From contig CACPBH010000005.1 of NCBI GenBank assembly GCA_902632145.1, forward strand, positions 1 through 39,009: a stretch of DNA of 39,009 bases. Direction: 5' to 3'. This DNA comes from an uncultured Pelagibacteraceae bacterium. GTDB lineage: Bacteria > Pseudomonadota > Alphaproteobacteria > Pelagibacterales > Pelagibacteraceae. Below the pieces are notes generated by a model, which was not told the DNA's origin, made no database searches, and worked only from the letters and a program-made list of their open reading frames with translations. The translations under genes and the position numbers were made by a program. This document shows, piece by piece, positions 9,756 through 22,206 of this stretch (position 1 is the first letter of the stretch; each line of letters begins with the position of its first letter).

Positions 9756-10672
9756 ATTATTTTTAAAAAATTATCAATGAATAAAATTAAGAAAATAAAA
9801 AACAAATAAAAAATTGAGTATATGAAAATTTTTCTCGCTATTTTATTTGAAATACTTGGTATTTTAGACCTATATAATCTAAAACATAAATAAACATAGT
9901 ATGCAGACATCATAGAAGATATGGATAGATAAAATACGCTAGCAAAATTTAAAAAGTAGGGTGCAATTATTGCAGGTAGCATCATTAAAGCATAAAAAAG
10001 TATATTCACCTTTGTTGTTTTTGTTCCAGAAATTATAGGGAGCATTGGAATTTTCGCTTTTTTATAATCACTTGATTTATATAAACTTAACGCCCAAAAA
10101 TGTGATGGTGTCCATAGAAAAATAATTAAAAATAAAATTATTGGCTCAACGGATATACTTCCGGTTGCTATTGTCCATCCAATAACAGGTGGTAATGCCC
10201 CAGCTGCACCACCTATAACAATATTTTGTGGAGTTTTCCTTTTTAACCAAATCGTATAAATAAAAAAATAAAAAGCAATTGTTGAGGCTAATAAAATTGC
10301 AGAAATTAAGTTAGCTGAAAAATAAATTATGCTTACTGACAAAGCTGATAAAACTATACCAAAATATAAAGCTTGATTTTTTTTTACTTTTCCAGTTGGG
10401 ATTGGTCTTAAACAAGTTCTGCTCATCAAGGCGTCTAGGTCTGACTCATACCACATATTAAGAGTTCCAGCAGCTCCAGACCCGATAGCTACAGCTAAGA
10501 GAGAAATACAAGCAGATGTGAAGTCTACATTAATCGGTGCTATTAATAAACCTACCATACATGTAAATAGGACAAGAGACATTACTCTAGGTTTCATTAA
10601 GTTAAAAAATGAACTTAGGTCTAATGCTAAACCAAGTTTAGAGTTTCTAGATTTTATACTTATCTGGCTCAA
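9752..10672 (-). CDS. ctaB: Protoheme IX farnesyltransferase
   Basis: UbiA-family: NLMKPRVMSLVLFT, NMWYESDLDALMSRTCLRPIPTGKV, TPQNIVIGGAAGALPPVIGW. Confidence 0.95.
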   Translation of the reverse strand: MSQISIKSRNSKLGLALDLSSFFNLMKPRVMSLVLFTCMVGLLIAPINVDFTSACISLLAVAIGSGAAGTLNMWYESDLDALMSRTCLRPIPTGKVKKNQALYFGIVLSALSVSIIYFSANLISAILLASTIAFYFFIYTIWLKRKTPQNIVIGGAAGALPPVIGWTIATGSISVEPIILFLIIFLWTPSHFWALSLYKSSDYKKAKIPMLPIISGTKTTKVNILFYALMMLPAIIAPYFLNFASVFYLSISSMMSAYYVYLCFRLYRSKIPSISNKIARKIFIYSIFYLFFIFLILFIDNFLKII

Positions 10673-10673
10673 A

Positions 10674-13102
<2,429 letters not shown>

Positions 13103-13153
13103 GAGTTTTTATACAGCTTTTAGATGATTTCACAATTTCAATTAATGCGACAA

Positions 13154-13864
13154 TTAATGAAAGTTATTGATAAAATTTACTAGTGAAATCGCGCTTATTG
13201 CAGCGGTATCAGACCTTAGAATGTTTTTAGATAAAGTAAAAGGTTTTACCGCTCTATTTTGTAAGATTAATTCACGTTCCACTGAAGAGAAATCACCCTC
13301 AGGGCCAATCAAAATACAAAAAGATTTAACATTTTTAAGATCTTCGGTTTTTAAGTTTTCTTTTGAATTAACGTCAGCAAATAAAATTTTTGAGTTTTCA
13401 TCAAACGTTAATAAAAAATCTTTTAATTTGATAACATCACTGATATTTGGAGGCACAAGTTGATTAGATTGTTCGGTCGCTTCAATGACTATTTTTTTTG
13501 CTCTATCAAGATTTAATTCTTTAACTTCTGTTCTTTCTGAAATTATTGGAATAATTTTACTTATACCAAGCTCTGTAGCTTTTTGTAAAATATTATCCAT
13601 AGGAATTTTTTTAACTAAGCAAATAGCTAGCTCGGTTTTAGATAAATTATTAGCTTCTTTAATTTTTTCTAAAAACCTAACTTCAACTCTATCTTTGTCT
13701 AAAAAAATTATTTCGCTTTTCCATTCTCCATTTTTATTAAAAAAATTTAAGTTTGAGCCTCTTTTAAGTCGCATGACATTAACAATATAATGAGTGTGCT
13801 CTTTACTTAACAAACTTGTATTATTTTCTAGTATACTGTCTGGATGATATAATCTAATATTCAT
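13154..13864 (-). CDS. rsmE: 16S rRNA m3U1498 methyltransferase (RsmE)
   Basis: KKIPMDNILQKATELGISKIIPI, LIGPEGDFSSVE, ILRSDTAAISAI. Confidence 0.93.
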   Translation of the reverse strand: MNIRLYHPDSILENNTSLLSKEHTHYIVNVMRLKRGSNLNFFNKNGEWKSEIIFLDKDRVEVRFLEKIKEANNLSKTELAICLVKKIPMDNILQKATELGISKIIPIISERTEVKELNLDRAKKIVIEATEQSNQLVPPNISDVIKLKDFLLTFDENSKILFADVNSKENLKTEDLKNVKSFCILIGPEGDFSSVERELILQNRAVKPFTLSKNILRSDTAAISAISLVNFINNFH

Positions 13865-13910
13865 TAATATCTATAATATAAACAAATTTTGAAGATATAA
13901 AGGAGCTTTA

Positions 13911-14147
13911 ATGAAAAAAGGAAATAGAGCTGGAGATTCCCCAATAGGCATTGATGTATTAGAGGGAAAATCTTATTTTTGGTGTACTTGCGGAATTAGT
14001 TCTAAGCAACCTTTTTGTGATGGTTCACATAAAGGAACTGAGTTTGTGCCTTTAAAATATTTAGCAGATCAATCTAAAAAAGTTTTTTTCTGCACATGCA
14101 AACAAACAAATGATCAACCATTATGTGATGGTTCACATAATATTTAA
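13911..14147 (+). CDS. CDGSH iron-sulfur protein with two tandem CDGSH motifs
   Basis: CTCGISSKQPFCDGSH and CTCKQTNDQPLCDGSH; SD-like AAGGAG upstream. Confidence 0.92.
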   Translation: MKKGNRAGDSPIGIDVLEGKSYFWCTCGISSKQPFCDGSHKGTEFVPLKYLADQSKKVFFCTCKQTNDQPLCDGSHNI

Positions 14148-14150
14148 TAG

Positions 14151-14813
14151 ATGATGAAAACAAAAGCAGTAGTGTTTGACGCTTACGGTACATTATTCGA
14201 TGTAAATTCAGCTGCTGAAAAATGTAAAGATAAAATTGGAGCTAAGTGGGAAACGTTTGCAAATTTTTGGAGAACTACTCAACTTGAATACACTTGGTTA
14301 AGAAGTTTAATGAAAAAACATAAAAATTTTTGGGATATTACCGAAGACAGCTTGGATAAATCAATGAAAGTATTTAATATTGACAAAAAAATGAAAAATG
14401 ATTTGCTAAGTCTTTACAAAGTTTTGTCTCCTTATCCTGAAGTAAAAGGAGTCTTGAAAGATTTAAAAAATAAAAAACTCAAACTTGGTATACTTTCTAA
14501 CGGGACCCCTGATCTTCTGAATGAATTAGTTAAAAGCAATAAGTTAGATAATCTATTTGATGATCTTTTTTCTATTGAAGATGTAAAAATTTATAAACCT
14601 GACCCAAGAGTTTATGAACTACCGATTAAGAAATATAAAATTAAATCTCATGAAGTTACTTTTTTAAGCGCAAATACATGGGATGTTTCAGGTGGTGGAC
14701 ACTTTGGATATAATTCTATCTGGGTTAATAGACATAATTCAGTATTTGATATCCTCGATTTTCAGCCAAAAAATGAGATCAGCAATTTAACGCAGCTACT
14801 TGATATAGTTTAA
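14151..14813 (+). CDS. Haloacid dehalogenase type II / HAD-superfamily hydrolase
   Basis: VVFDAYGTLFDV, GILSNGTPDLL, YKPDPRVYEL, SANTWDVSGGGHFGYNSIWVNR. Confidence 0.9.
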   Translation: MMKTKAVVFDAYGTLFDVNSAAEKCKDKIGAKWETFANFWRTTQLEYTWLRSLMKKHKNFWDITEDSLDKSMKVFNIDKKMKNDLLSLYKVLSPYPEVKGVLKDLKNKKLKLGILSNGTPDLLNELVKSNKLDNLFDDLFSIEDVKIYKPDPRVYELPIKKYKIKSHEVTFLSANTWDVSGGGHFGYNSIWVNRHNSVFDILDFQPKNEISNLTQLLDIV

Positions 14814-14834
14814 ACTTTCATTATAAATATTTCT

Positions 14835-15677
14835 ATGTCTCAAATTGAAGTAAAAAAAATTGTTAAAGCCTTAAATGCCTCAGATGGTGCAGGAGTAAAA
14901 TTAAAAAGAAGCATAGGAACTCCAGAAGCAGATTATGTCGATCCATTCTTAATGCTTGATGAATTTGGTTCTGAAAATAAAGATGATTATATCGCTGGTT
15001 TTCCTCCTCATCCACATAGAGGAATAGAAACAGTAACTTATATGTTAAGTGGAGAGTTTGAACATCAAGATAGCACTGGAGCTAAAGGCATTATGACATC
15101 TGGAGATGTACAATGGATGAAAACTGGAAGAGGAATTATTCATTCCGAAATGCCTGCTATGAAAGAAGGTAAGTTATTAGGCTTTCAACTTTGGATAAAT
15201 ATGCCAGCTAAAATGAAAAAGAACAAGCCTGAATACCTTTATATAAAAGGAAATGAGCTCGGACAACACGAAGATAGTGAGAAAATTGTAAAAGTAATCG
15301 CAGGCAATTACGAAAAAGCTGAAGGACCAGAGAAAAATCATAACGTTGATCCCATTTATTTTCATATAATTTTAAATGAGAAAAAAGAATTTAACTGTGA
15401 TGTTCCATCAGGACATAACTCTTTTGTATACCTATTAAAAGGAGAATTAAATATAGGAGAAAAAGCCCACAATAAAACAGCTGACTCAAACTTAATATTA
15501 TTAGAGCGAGGGACTAAATTAAAAATTAAAGCAAGCAAAAAATCTGAATTTTTATTTATAGCTGGTAAGCCCATTGGCGAACCTATCGCAAGAGGCGGGC
15601 CGTTTGTGATGAATACAAAAGCTGAGATACTTGAGGCTATTCAAGACTATAACAACGGAACATTTGCTAAATATTAA
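14835..15677 (+). CDS. Pirin family protein
   Basis: DPFLMLDEFGSE, FPPHPHRGIETVTYMLSGEFEHQDSTGAKGIM, GRGIIHSEMP, GKPIGEPIARGGPFVMNT. Confidence 0.94.
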   Translation: MSQIEVKKIVKALNASDGAGVKLKRSIGTPEADYVDPFLMLDEFGSENKDDYIAGFPPHPHRGIETVTYMLSGEFEHQDSTGAKGIMTSGDVQWMKTGRGIIHSEMPAMKEGKLLGFQLWINMPAKMKKNKPEYLYIKGNELGQHEDSEKIVKVIAGNYEKAEGPEKNHNVDPIYFHIILNEKKEFNCDVPSGHNSFVYLLKGELNIGEKAHNKTADSNLILLERGTKLKIKASKKSEFLFIAGKPIGEPIARGGPFVMNTKAEILEAIQDYNNGTFAKY

Positions 15678-15702
15678 AAGTTAAAGTACGTTCCCGAAAA
15701 AA

Positions 15703-16677
15703 ATGTCTAAATCTATCGTAATTAAAAAAAACGGAGGTCCCGAAGTATTAGAACTTCAGGATGTAAACGTTGCTTCCCCGAGTGCTGATGAAATTAAAGT
15801 TACAAATCATGCAATTGGTTTAAATTATATTGATACTTATCATAGATCTGGTTTGTACCCCATCAATTTGCCTAGTGGTATTGGTTTGGAAGCTGCTGGA
15901 AAAATTGATGAAGTAGGTTCAAATGTTTCTGAATTTAACAAAGGTGACAATATTGCATACGCCTCTGTTCCGTTAGGAGCTTATGCTCAGCAAAGAATAA
16001 TCCCATCAAAAATAGCTGTTAAAATTCCAGATGGAATTTCACACGAGTTAGCTGCAACCTTAATGACAAAAGGTTTAACTACTAATTATTTACTTACCAA
16101 AACTTATAGGCTTAAAGCTGGTGAAACAGTTCTTTTTCATGCAGCGGCTGGAGGAGTCGGCCAAATTTTTGCTCAATGGGCTAATAGTATTGGAGCAAAA
16201 GTAATTGGAACAGTCGGCTCTGACGATAAAATCAAAATAGCTGAAGAAAATGGTTACTCTCACGTAATTAATTATACAAAAAATAATTTTGCTAAAGAAG
16301 TTATGAAAATTACAAATAATAAAGGTGTGCCTGCAGTTTTCGACGGAGTTGGAAAAAAAACCTTTCATGGATCACTAGAGTGTCTCTCAACAAGAGGGAT
16401 GATGATAAGTTTTGGAAATGCATCCGGACCTTTAGATCTTGTTAATGTTCCTAAAGAAATCCAACCCAAAGGGCTATACTTGACACGACCTTCTATCGGA
16501 CAATATTTTAGTAATAGAAAAGAACTTCAAATCGGCGCTGATCAAATTTTTGAAAAGGTTAAATTTGGAAAAATAAAAATTAGAATTTCAAAAAAATATA
16601 AACTTGCAGATGCTAAAAATGCACACGCAGATCTAGAAGCAAGGAAGCTAATAGGACCGGCAATTTTAATTCCTTAA
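15703..16677 (+). CDS. Zinc-free quinone oxidoreductase, MDR family
   Basis: NHAIGLNYIDTYHRSGLYP, AAAGGVGQIFAQWANSIGAKVIGTVGS. Confidence 0.92.
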   Translation: MSKSIVIKKNGGPEVLELQDVNVASPSADEIKVTNHAIGLNYIDTYHRSGLYPINLPSGIGLEAAGKIDEVGSNVSEFNKGDNIAYASVPLGAYAQQRIIPSKIAVKIPDGISHELAATLMTKGLTTNYLLTKTYRLKAGETVLFHAAAGGVGQIFAQWANSIGAKVIGTVGSDDKIKIAEENGYSHVINYTKNNFAKEVMKITNNKGVPAVFDGVGKKTFHGSLECLSTRGMMISFGNASGPLDLVNVPKEIQPKGLYLTRPSIGQYFSNRKELQIGADQIFEKVKFGKIKIRISKKYKLADAKNAHADLEARKLIGPAILIP

Positions 16678-16937
16678 TGTCAAAAAAAATAATTTCTCCT
16701 TGTATTAGTATTTGTAAAACTGATCCTGTAACTGGCTACTGTTATGGATGTGCAAGAACCAACGAAGAAAAAAAAAAGTGGAAAGATGAAAATGTAAGTG
16801 AAGAATGGAAATTAGAGAATCTTAAAAAAATAAAATCACGAATGCAAGGATGGCAATTAAGCACTTTTGAGGAGTCTTACAATCATAAAATTAATCAAGG
16901 AATTTCAATTTTTAAAAAAAAACTCTTAGAGGGTTGA
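16677..16937 (+). CDS. DUF1289 family Cys-rich protein
   Basis: SPCISICKTDPVTGYCYGCARTNEE followed by W-rich segment. Confidence 0.88.
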   Translation: MSKKIISPCISICKTDPVTGYCYGCARTNEEKKKWKDENVSEEWKLENLKKIKSRMQGWQLSTFEESYNHKINQGISIFKKKLLEG

Positions 16938-16938
16938 T

Positions 16939-17349
16939 CTATAAATCTCTTTTCATAGAGTCCATGTCGCTGAGGTGATATTTTAACGCTTCATTTGACA
17001 TTCTAACTTCCTGTAAAAATAAGAAAATTGAAATTATCATGCATATACAGCACAATGCAAAACTTAATCTAGCGTAAAATGTTAAGTTCAAATATAATAA
17101 CAACACAGTTAGCATATTAAATAAAAATCCAAATGAAGAGAAACCCATTACATATTTAAGAAAGTTAGTTCTTTTATTTAAAACATGAAGTTGTTTTTCT
17201 AACTCTGGTGGAACTTTTTTTTCGAAAGTAAATTTGTCATGTAGTTGCCGAATTAATGCGCTTAAAGTATGAAAACGGTTGCTATACATAGTCATCATTA
17301 AAGGTATAGCCGGAAACATTAAAGCAGCTACTGTGTAATCTATATCCAT
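16939..17349 (-). CDS. DUF2721-like membrane protein
   Basis: Three predicted TMs, AALMFPAIPLMMTMYSNRFHTLSALIRQLHD. Confidence 0.75.
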   Translation of the reverse strand: MDIDYTVAALMFPAIPLMMTMYSNRFHTLSALIRQLHDKFTFEKKVPPELEKQLHVLNKRTNFLKYVMGFSSFGFLFNMLTVLLLYLNLTFYARLSFALCCICMIISIFLFLQEVRMSNEALKYHLSDMDSMKRDL

Positions 17350-17402
17350 ATCGAATCAAATTGATTATGAAGATAGTGTTTGATATTTACAAGAGATATT
17401 TC

Positions 17403-18263
17403 ATGTCACAATTAAAAATTTTTATTGAATTAACACGTCTTACTAAGCCTATAGGTTTTATGTTATTATTTTGGCCATGTTCTTGGGGTTTAGCGTCTGC
17501 ATTTAAACTTGATCAAAATCTGTATTTATTTCTTATCCATTTAATATTATTTTTTTTAGGTTCAGTTTTAATGAGAAGTGCTGGATGCATAGTTAATGAT
17601 ATAGTTGATAGAGATTATGATAAAAAAGTTGCTAGGACTAGACTCAGACCACTAGCTGCTGAAAAAATTTCAATAAAAAAATCATTACTGTATGTATTAA
17701 TTCTTTGTTTTTTTGCGTTCTTAATTCTTATTCAATTTAACTTTTTAACAATTATACTAGGATTGGGTTCAATGTTTTTCGCTTTTACATACCCATTCAT
17801 GAAAAGAATTACTTACTGGCCCCAATTATTTTTAGGATTAACATTTAATTGGGGGATAATAATGGGTTGGACTTCAATTATTCCTAATATCACGACAGAT
17901 ATATTGGTTCTTTATATTTCGGCCATATTTTGGACATTGGCCTATGACACGATTTATGGAGCTCAAGATATGTCTGACGATGAGATTATAGGTTTAAAAT
18001 CAACCTCAATTAAATTTAAAGATAATATGAAACTTTTCATCGGTACAAGTTATTTTATATCATCAATTGGTTTAATTTATTTTTTCAGAAATTATATTGG
18101 GCTAAACATTTTAACAATTTTTTTAATTTTTTTTTACTTAACTTTAATTTGGCAAATTATAAAATTTAATAAAAATGATGCACTTAACTGTTTGAATACT
18201 TTTAAATTAAATAATTATTCTGGCATGTTATTATTTGCAACTGTACTTTTGAAAAATATATAA
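17403..18263 (+). CDS. ubiA: 4-hydroxybenzoate polyprenyltransferase (start taken at MSQLKIF)
   Basis: GFMLLFWPCSWG, RSAGCIVNDIVDRDYDKKVARTRLRPLAA, DTIYGAQDMSDDEIIGLKSTSI. Confidence 0.93.
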   Translation: MSQLKIFIELTRLTKPIGFMLLFWPCSWGLASAFKLDQNLYLFLIHLILFFLGSVLMRSAGCIVNDIVDRDYDKKVARTRLRPLAAEKISIKKSLLYVLILCFFAFLILIQFNFLTIILGLGSMFFAFTYPFMKRITYWPQLFLGLTFNWGIIMGWTSIIPNITTDILVLYISAIFWTLAYDTIYGAQDMSDDEIIGLKSTSIKFKDNMKLFIGTSYFISSIGLIYFFRNYIGLNILTIFLIFFYLTLIWQIIKFNKNDALNCLNTFKLNNYSGMLLFATVLLKNI

Positions 18264-20006
18264 ATGAAATTTGAAGAATTAAAAATCATATTAAAGCGAC
18301 TTTATAGAGAATACATTAAGAAACATTTGAAGAAAATCTTAATTGCATTAGTTTTATCTTTGATATTAGCTGCCAGCACTTCTGGTATAGCTTGGCTTCT
18401 TGATCCTGCAGTAAAAAAGATTTTTATTGAACAAAATAAAGTTTTTGCTTGGACAATTCCTCTATTAATTATTATTGCTTTTTCTAGTAAGGGATTGTCA
18501 CTTTATTTTGCAAGATTAAATATTCTAAGAGTAGGCGAAGAAGTGGCTGGAGAACTTCAGAAAAAAATTGCATCCAATATTCTTTTATCAGACATCAAAA
18601 CTCTAGATAACAGACATTCAGGAAAATATATTTCAAATGTCATGTATGATACCCACCATGTAAAAAACTTAGTGAGCACCGGTGTGCTAAATGTTATGAA
18701 AGATAGCTTTTCAGTAATTGGTTTAGTTTCATTAATGTTTTATCAAAATTGGAAGTTGGCTTTGTTTGCAATTATGATGATGCCTCTAGCAGGTGGTTTG
18801 GCTAGATCATTGGGAAAAAGAATGGGTAAAGCAACTTCAGTAGCTGGTGAGTCTTCTGGAAACCTAGCAACGTTTTTAGCAGAAATTTTTAAAGCTTCTA
18901 AAATGATAAGAATATATCAAAAGGAGAGTGTTGAAGACGAAAAAGCAAAAAACGTAATAGATGATCTTGTTGAAAAAAATATAAAAATTGGAAGTGTGAT
19001 GATCAGAGCCACACCAATTATGGAAATTTTAACTGGTTTTATGATTGCAGGCTTTATAATCTTTTCGGGAAAACTTATTGCAGCAGGAGAATTAGGGGTG
19101 AACAATTTTTTTTCTTTTTTAGCCGCTATGATGCTAGCATATCAGCCAATAAGATCTCTTGCTACTTTAAACATGGCTGCTTATCAAGGAGCAGCTGCAT
19201 TTAAAAGAATAAGTAGTATAATTGATAATAAAATTGAAATAATTAATAATAACGATTCTTCTCAATTGAATTTAAAAAATTCAGAAATAAAATTTAGTAA
19301 CGTTAGTTTTAAATATGACTCCACAAAGGAAAAAGCAATAAAAGATATTAGTTTTGGAATTCAGGGGAATACCATGACCGCATTTGTTGGTCATAGTGGT
19401 GCTGGCAAAAGTACAATTCTTAATTTATTACCAAGGTTCTATGATCCTCAAAATGGAAAGATTGAAATTGACGGCCAAAATATAAAAGAGGTATCTCTTA
19501 ACTCGTTAAGAAAAAATCTCTCAATGGTTAGCCAAGACGTAATTTTATTCGATGAGACAGTTAAAAATAATATCTCATATGCAAAATCAAACGCCTCCCA
19601 TGAAGAAATTGTGAAAGCTTGTAAATATGCTGCCGCAGATGAATTTATTCAAAAATTGCCCAATGGCTACGATACATTAATAGGTGAAAATGGAGTTCGA
19701 TTATCTGGTGGACAAAAACAAAGAATTTCAATAGCAAGAGCAATCCTAAAAGAGTCTCCAATTATTCTTTTAGATGAAGCAACTTCATCGCTTGATACTG
19801 AGTCTGAAGAGATTGTCCAGAATGCAATTTTAAATTTAACAAAAAATAAGACTACTTTAGTTATTGCCCACCGTCTTTCTACTATTCATAACGCAGATAA
19901 AATATTTGTATTAAAAAATGGAGAAATAATCGACTCAGGAAATCATGATTTTCTAATTAAAAAATGTGATGAATATAAATTATTATATGAAAAGCAATTA
20001 AAATAA
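18264..20006 (+). CDS. MsbA-like lipid A/exporter ABC transporter (TMD-NBD fusion)
   Basis: Walker A GHSGAGKSTILN, LSGGQKQRISIARAI, Walker B IILLDEATSSLD; upstream of waaA-lpxK-lpxL. Confidence 0.92.
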   Translation: MKFEELKIILKRLYREYIKKHLKKILIALVLSLILAASTSGIAWLLDPAVKKIFIEQNKVFAWTIPLLIIIAFSSKGLSLYFARLNILRVGEEVAGELQKKIASNILLSDIKTLDNRHSGKYISNVMYDTHHVKNLVSTGVLNVMKDSFSVIGLVSLMFYQNWKLALFAIMMMPLAGGLARSLGKRMGKATSVAGESSGNLATFLAEIFKASKMIRIYQKESVEDEKAKNVIDDLVEKNIKIGSVMIRATPIMEILTGFMIAGFIIFSGKLIAAGELGVNNFFSFLAAMMLAYQPIRSLATLNMAAYQGAAAFKRISSIIDNKIEIINNNDSSQLNLKNSEIKFSNVSFKYDSTKEKAIKDISFGIQGNTMTAFVGHSGAGKSTILNLLPRFYDPQNGKIEIDGQNIKEVSLNSLRKNLSMVSQDVILFDETVKNNISYAKSNASHEEIVKACKYAAADEFIQKLPNGYDTLIGENGVRLSGGQKQRISIARAILKESPIILLDEATSSLDTESEEIVQNAILNLTKNKTTLVIAHRLSTIHNADKIFVLKNGEIIDSGNHDFLIKKCDEYKLLYEKQLK

Positions 20007-21293
20007 TTGATGATTTTAATTTATAAATTTTTTACAAATATTTTTTATCCATTTCTTATACTTTTCACTTTTTTTAGAAAAATAAGAAAAAAAGAAGATC
20101 CTATTAGATATAAAGAAAAGGTATTCGCAAGTTCTTTTAAGATAAGTAGAAAAAAAAATTCTAAGTTGATTTGGTTCCATGCTGCTAGTGTTGGGGAGAT
20201 GAATAGTATTATTCCTATTATTAATGAGCTTAAAAAAAACAATGATAATTTTGAATTTTTGATAACAACTGTTACTTTGAGTTCTGGCAATTTGATTAAA
20301 AAGAAATTACAAGATAGCAATAATATTCATCACAGATACTTTCCACTTGATGTGGATTTTTTAATCAAAAAGTTTTTAGAAATGTGGAGACCAAATATCG
20401 TTTTCTTTGTAGACTCAGAAATATGGCCAAATTTAATAATGAATCTTCATAAAAACAGCATACCTTTCTCAGTGATTAATGCGAGGATAACAAAAAAAAC
20501 TTTTAAAAGATGGTTTTTATTTAAAAAAACTGCAAAGGTAATTTTTAGCAAGTTTAAATTATTTTTAGCATCTAATAAAGAAACTATAAATTACTTAAAT
20601 AAGTTAGGCGCAAGCAATATTGTGTATAATGGAAACATAAAACTTTTGAGTGAGATAGATGTAAAAAGTATAAGCAATTTAAACAAACTAGCTCTTAAAA
20701 AAAATAAATTTTGGCTCTCTGCAAGCACCCACGATGGAGAAGAAGATTTTTGCTTAAAGACCCATTTATTATTAAAGAATGAGTTTAATAAATTAAAAAC
20801 TTTAATTGCTCCTAGACATATTAACAGATCGGAAAAGATAAAAAAATTATGTGACAACTACAACCTTAATTCTCAAATTTTAAATGAAGATGATTTAATA
20901 AATGATGAGTCTGAAGTAATAATTATTAATTCATTTGGAATTTTGAATCAGTTCTACAAATATGCAAATAGCGTTTTTGTTGGAAAATCAACTTTAAAAA
21001 TTCTAAAGAATGTCGGGGGTCAAAATCCAATTGATGCTGCAAAACTTGGTTGTAAAATCTACCATGGTCCTTATATATACAATTTTTCAGAAATTTACGA
21101 AATTCTAAAAAATCTAAAAATTTCAAATCAAGTCAACTCACCAGAGGAACTTTTTAGTTATTTAAAGCAGGATTTGGTCCAATCTAAAGAAGTAAACACT
21201 GAAGTTAATTCATCAATTAATAATTTAAGTAATGAGATATTCGAAATTACTATGAGTAACATAAATAGATTTATATTAAATGAAGCTTTATAA
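20007..21293 (+). CDS. waaA: 3-deoxy-D-manno-octulosonic acid transferase
   Basis: LIWFHAASVGEMNSIIPII, FVDSEIWPNLI, NARITKKTFKRW, GGQNPIDAAKLGCKIYHGPYIYNF. Confidence 0.93.
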   Translation: MMILIYKFFTNIFYPFLILFTFFRKIRKKEDPIRYKEKVFASSFKISRKKNSKLIWFHAASVGEMNSIIPIINELKKNNDNFEFLITTVTLSSGNLIKKKLQDSNNIHHRYFPLDVDFLIKKFLEMWRPNIVFFVDSEIWPNLIMNLHKNSIPFSVINARITKKTFKRWFLFKKTAKVIFSKFKLFLASNKETINYLNKLGASNIVYNGNIKLLSEIDVKSISNLNKLALKKNKFWLSASTHDGEEDFCLKTHLLLKNEFNKLKTLIAPRHINRSEKIKKLCDNYNLNSQILNEDDLINDESEVIIINSFGILNQFYKYANSVFVGKSTLKILKNVGGQNPIDAAKLGCKIYHGPYIYNFSEIYEILKNLKISNQVNSPEELFSYLKQDLVQSKEVNTEVNSSINNLSNEIFEITMSNINRFILNEAL

Positions 21294-22206
21294 ACCTAAA
21301 TTTTGGGATCATAAAAATTTTATATCTCTTTCTTTATTCCCGGTGAGCTTAATCATTCAATTAATTATTTTATTAAAAAAAAAATTTACAAAAGTATCCA
21401 GTTTTAAAATACCTATTGTGTGCATAGGAAATATTTATGTTGGTGGAACAGGAAAAACACCACTATCTATTTTAGTTTCAAAAGAATTATCTAAAATTGG
21501 AAAAAAACCAGTCATTATAAGAAAATATTATAAAGAACATATAGATGAGCATTCTTTGATTAAAGAAAATTTTAGTCATTTAATTTTGAATTCAGATAGG
21601 ACTGGTGCTATCCAAGAAGCTCAGAATAAGAATTTTGATACAGCTATATTAGATGATGGATTTCAAGATTATAAAATAAAAAAAGATCTTAGTATTATTT
21701 GTTTCAATTCAAACTTTGAAGGAAACGACTTTGTAATTCCTGCAGGTCCACTTAGAGAAAACCTGAATTCCATAAAAAATGCTCAAATTATAGTTATAAA
21801 TGGATATAAAAATTTAAAGTTTGAAAAAAAAATTTTGGAAATAAATAATAATATTGATATTTACTACTCAAAATACAAAGCAATTAATTATACTAAATTT
21901 AGTCAAAAGGAGCTACTAGTAATTGCTGGTATTGGAAATCCAGAAAATTTTTTAGAGTTATTAAATAGTCACAAACTAAAAATAGCAAAAAAATATATTT
22001 TTCCAGACCATTATACTTTTAGTAAAGAGGAGCTTAATAATTTTAAAAGTGAGGCTAAAAAAAATGGTTATCAAATTATTTGTACTGAAAAAGATTATCA
22101 TAGAATTAAAAAGTACAGTGTTGATGAAATAGACTTTTTAAGAGTAGAATTAGTTTTAGAGAAAAAAGAAACACTTATAAAAAAGATCCAGGATATTTAT
22201 GATTAA
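21280..22206 (+). CDS. lpxK: Tetraacyldisaccharide 4'-kinase
   Basis: VCIGNIYVGGTGKTPLSI, AILDDGFQDYKIKKDLSI, VIAGIGNPENFLELL, FPDHYTFSKEEL. Confidence 0.95.
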   Translation: MKLYKPKFWDHKNFISLSLFPVSLIIQLIILLKKKFTKVSSFKIPIVCIGNIYVGGTGKTPLSILVSKELSKIGKKPVIIRKYYKEHIDEHSLIKENFSHLILNSDRTGAIQEAQNKNFDTAILDDGFQDYKIKKDLSIICFNSNFEGNDFVIPAGPLRENLNSIKNAQIIVINGYKNLKFEKKILEINNNIDIYYSKYKAINYTKFSQKELLVIAGIGNPENFLELLNSHKLKIAKKYIFPDHYTFSKEELNNFKSEAKKNGYQIICTEKDYHRIKKYSVDEIDFLRVELVLEKKETLIKKIQDIYD

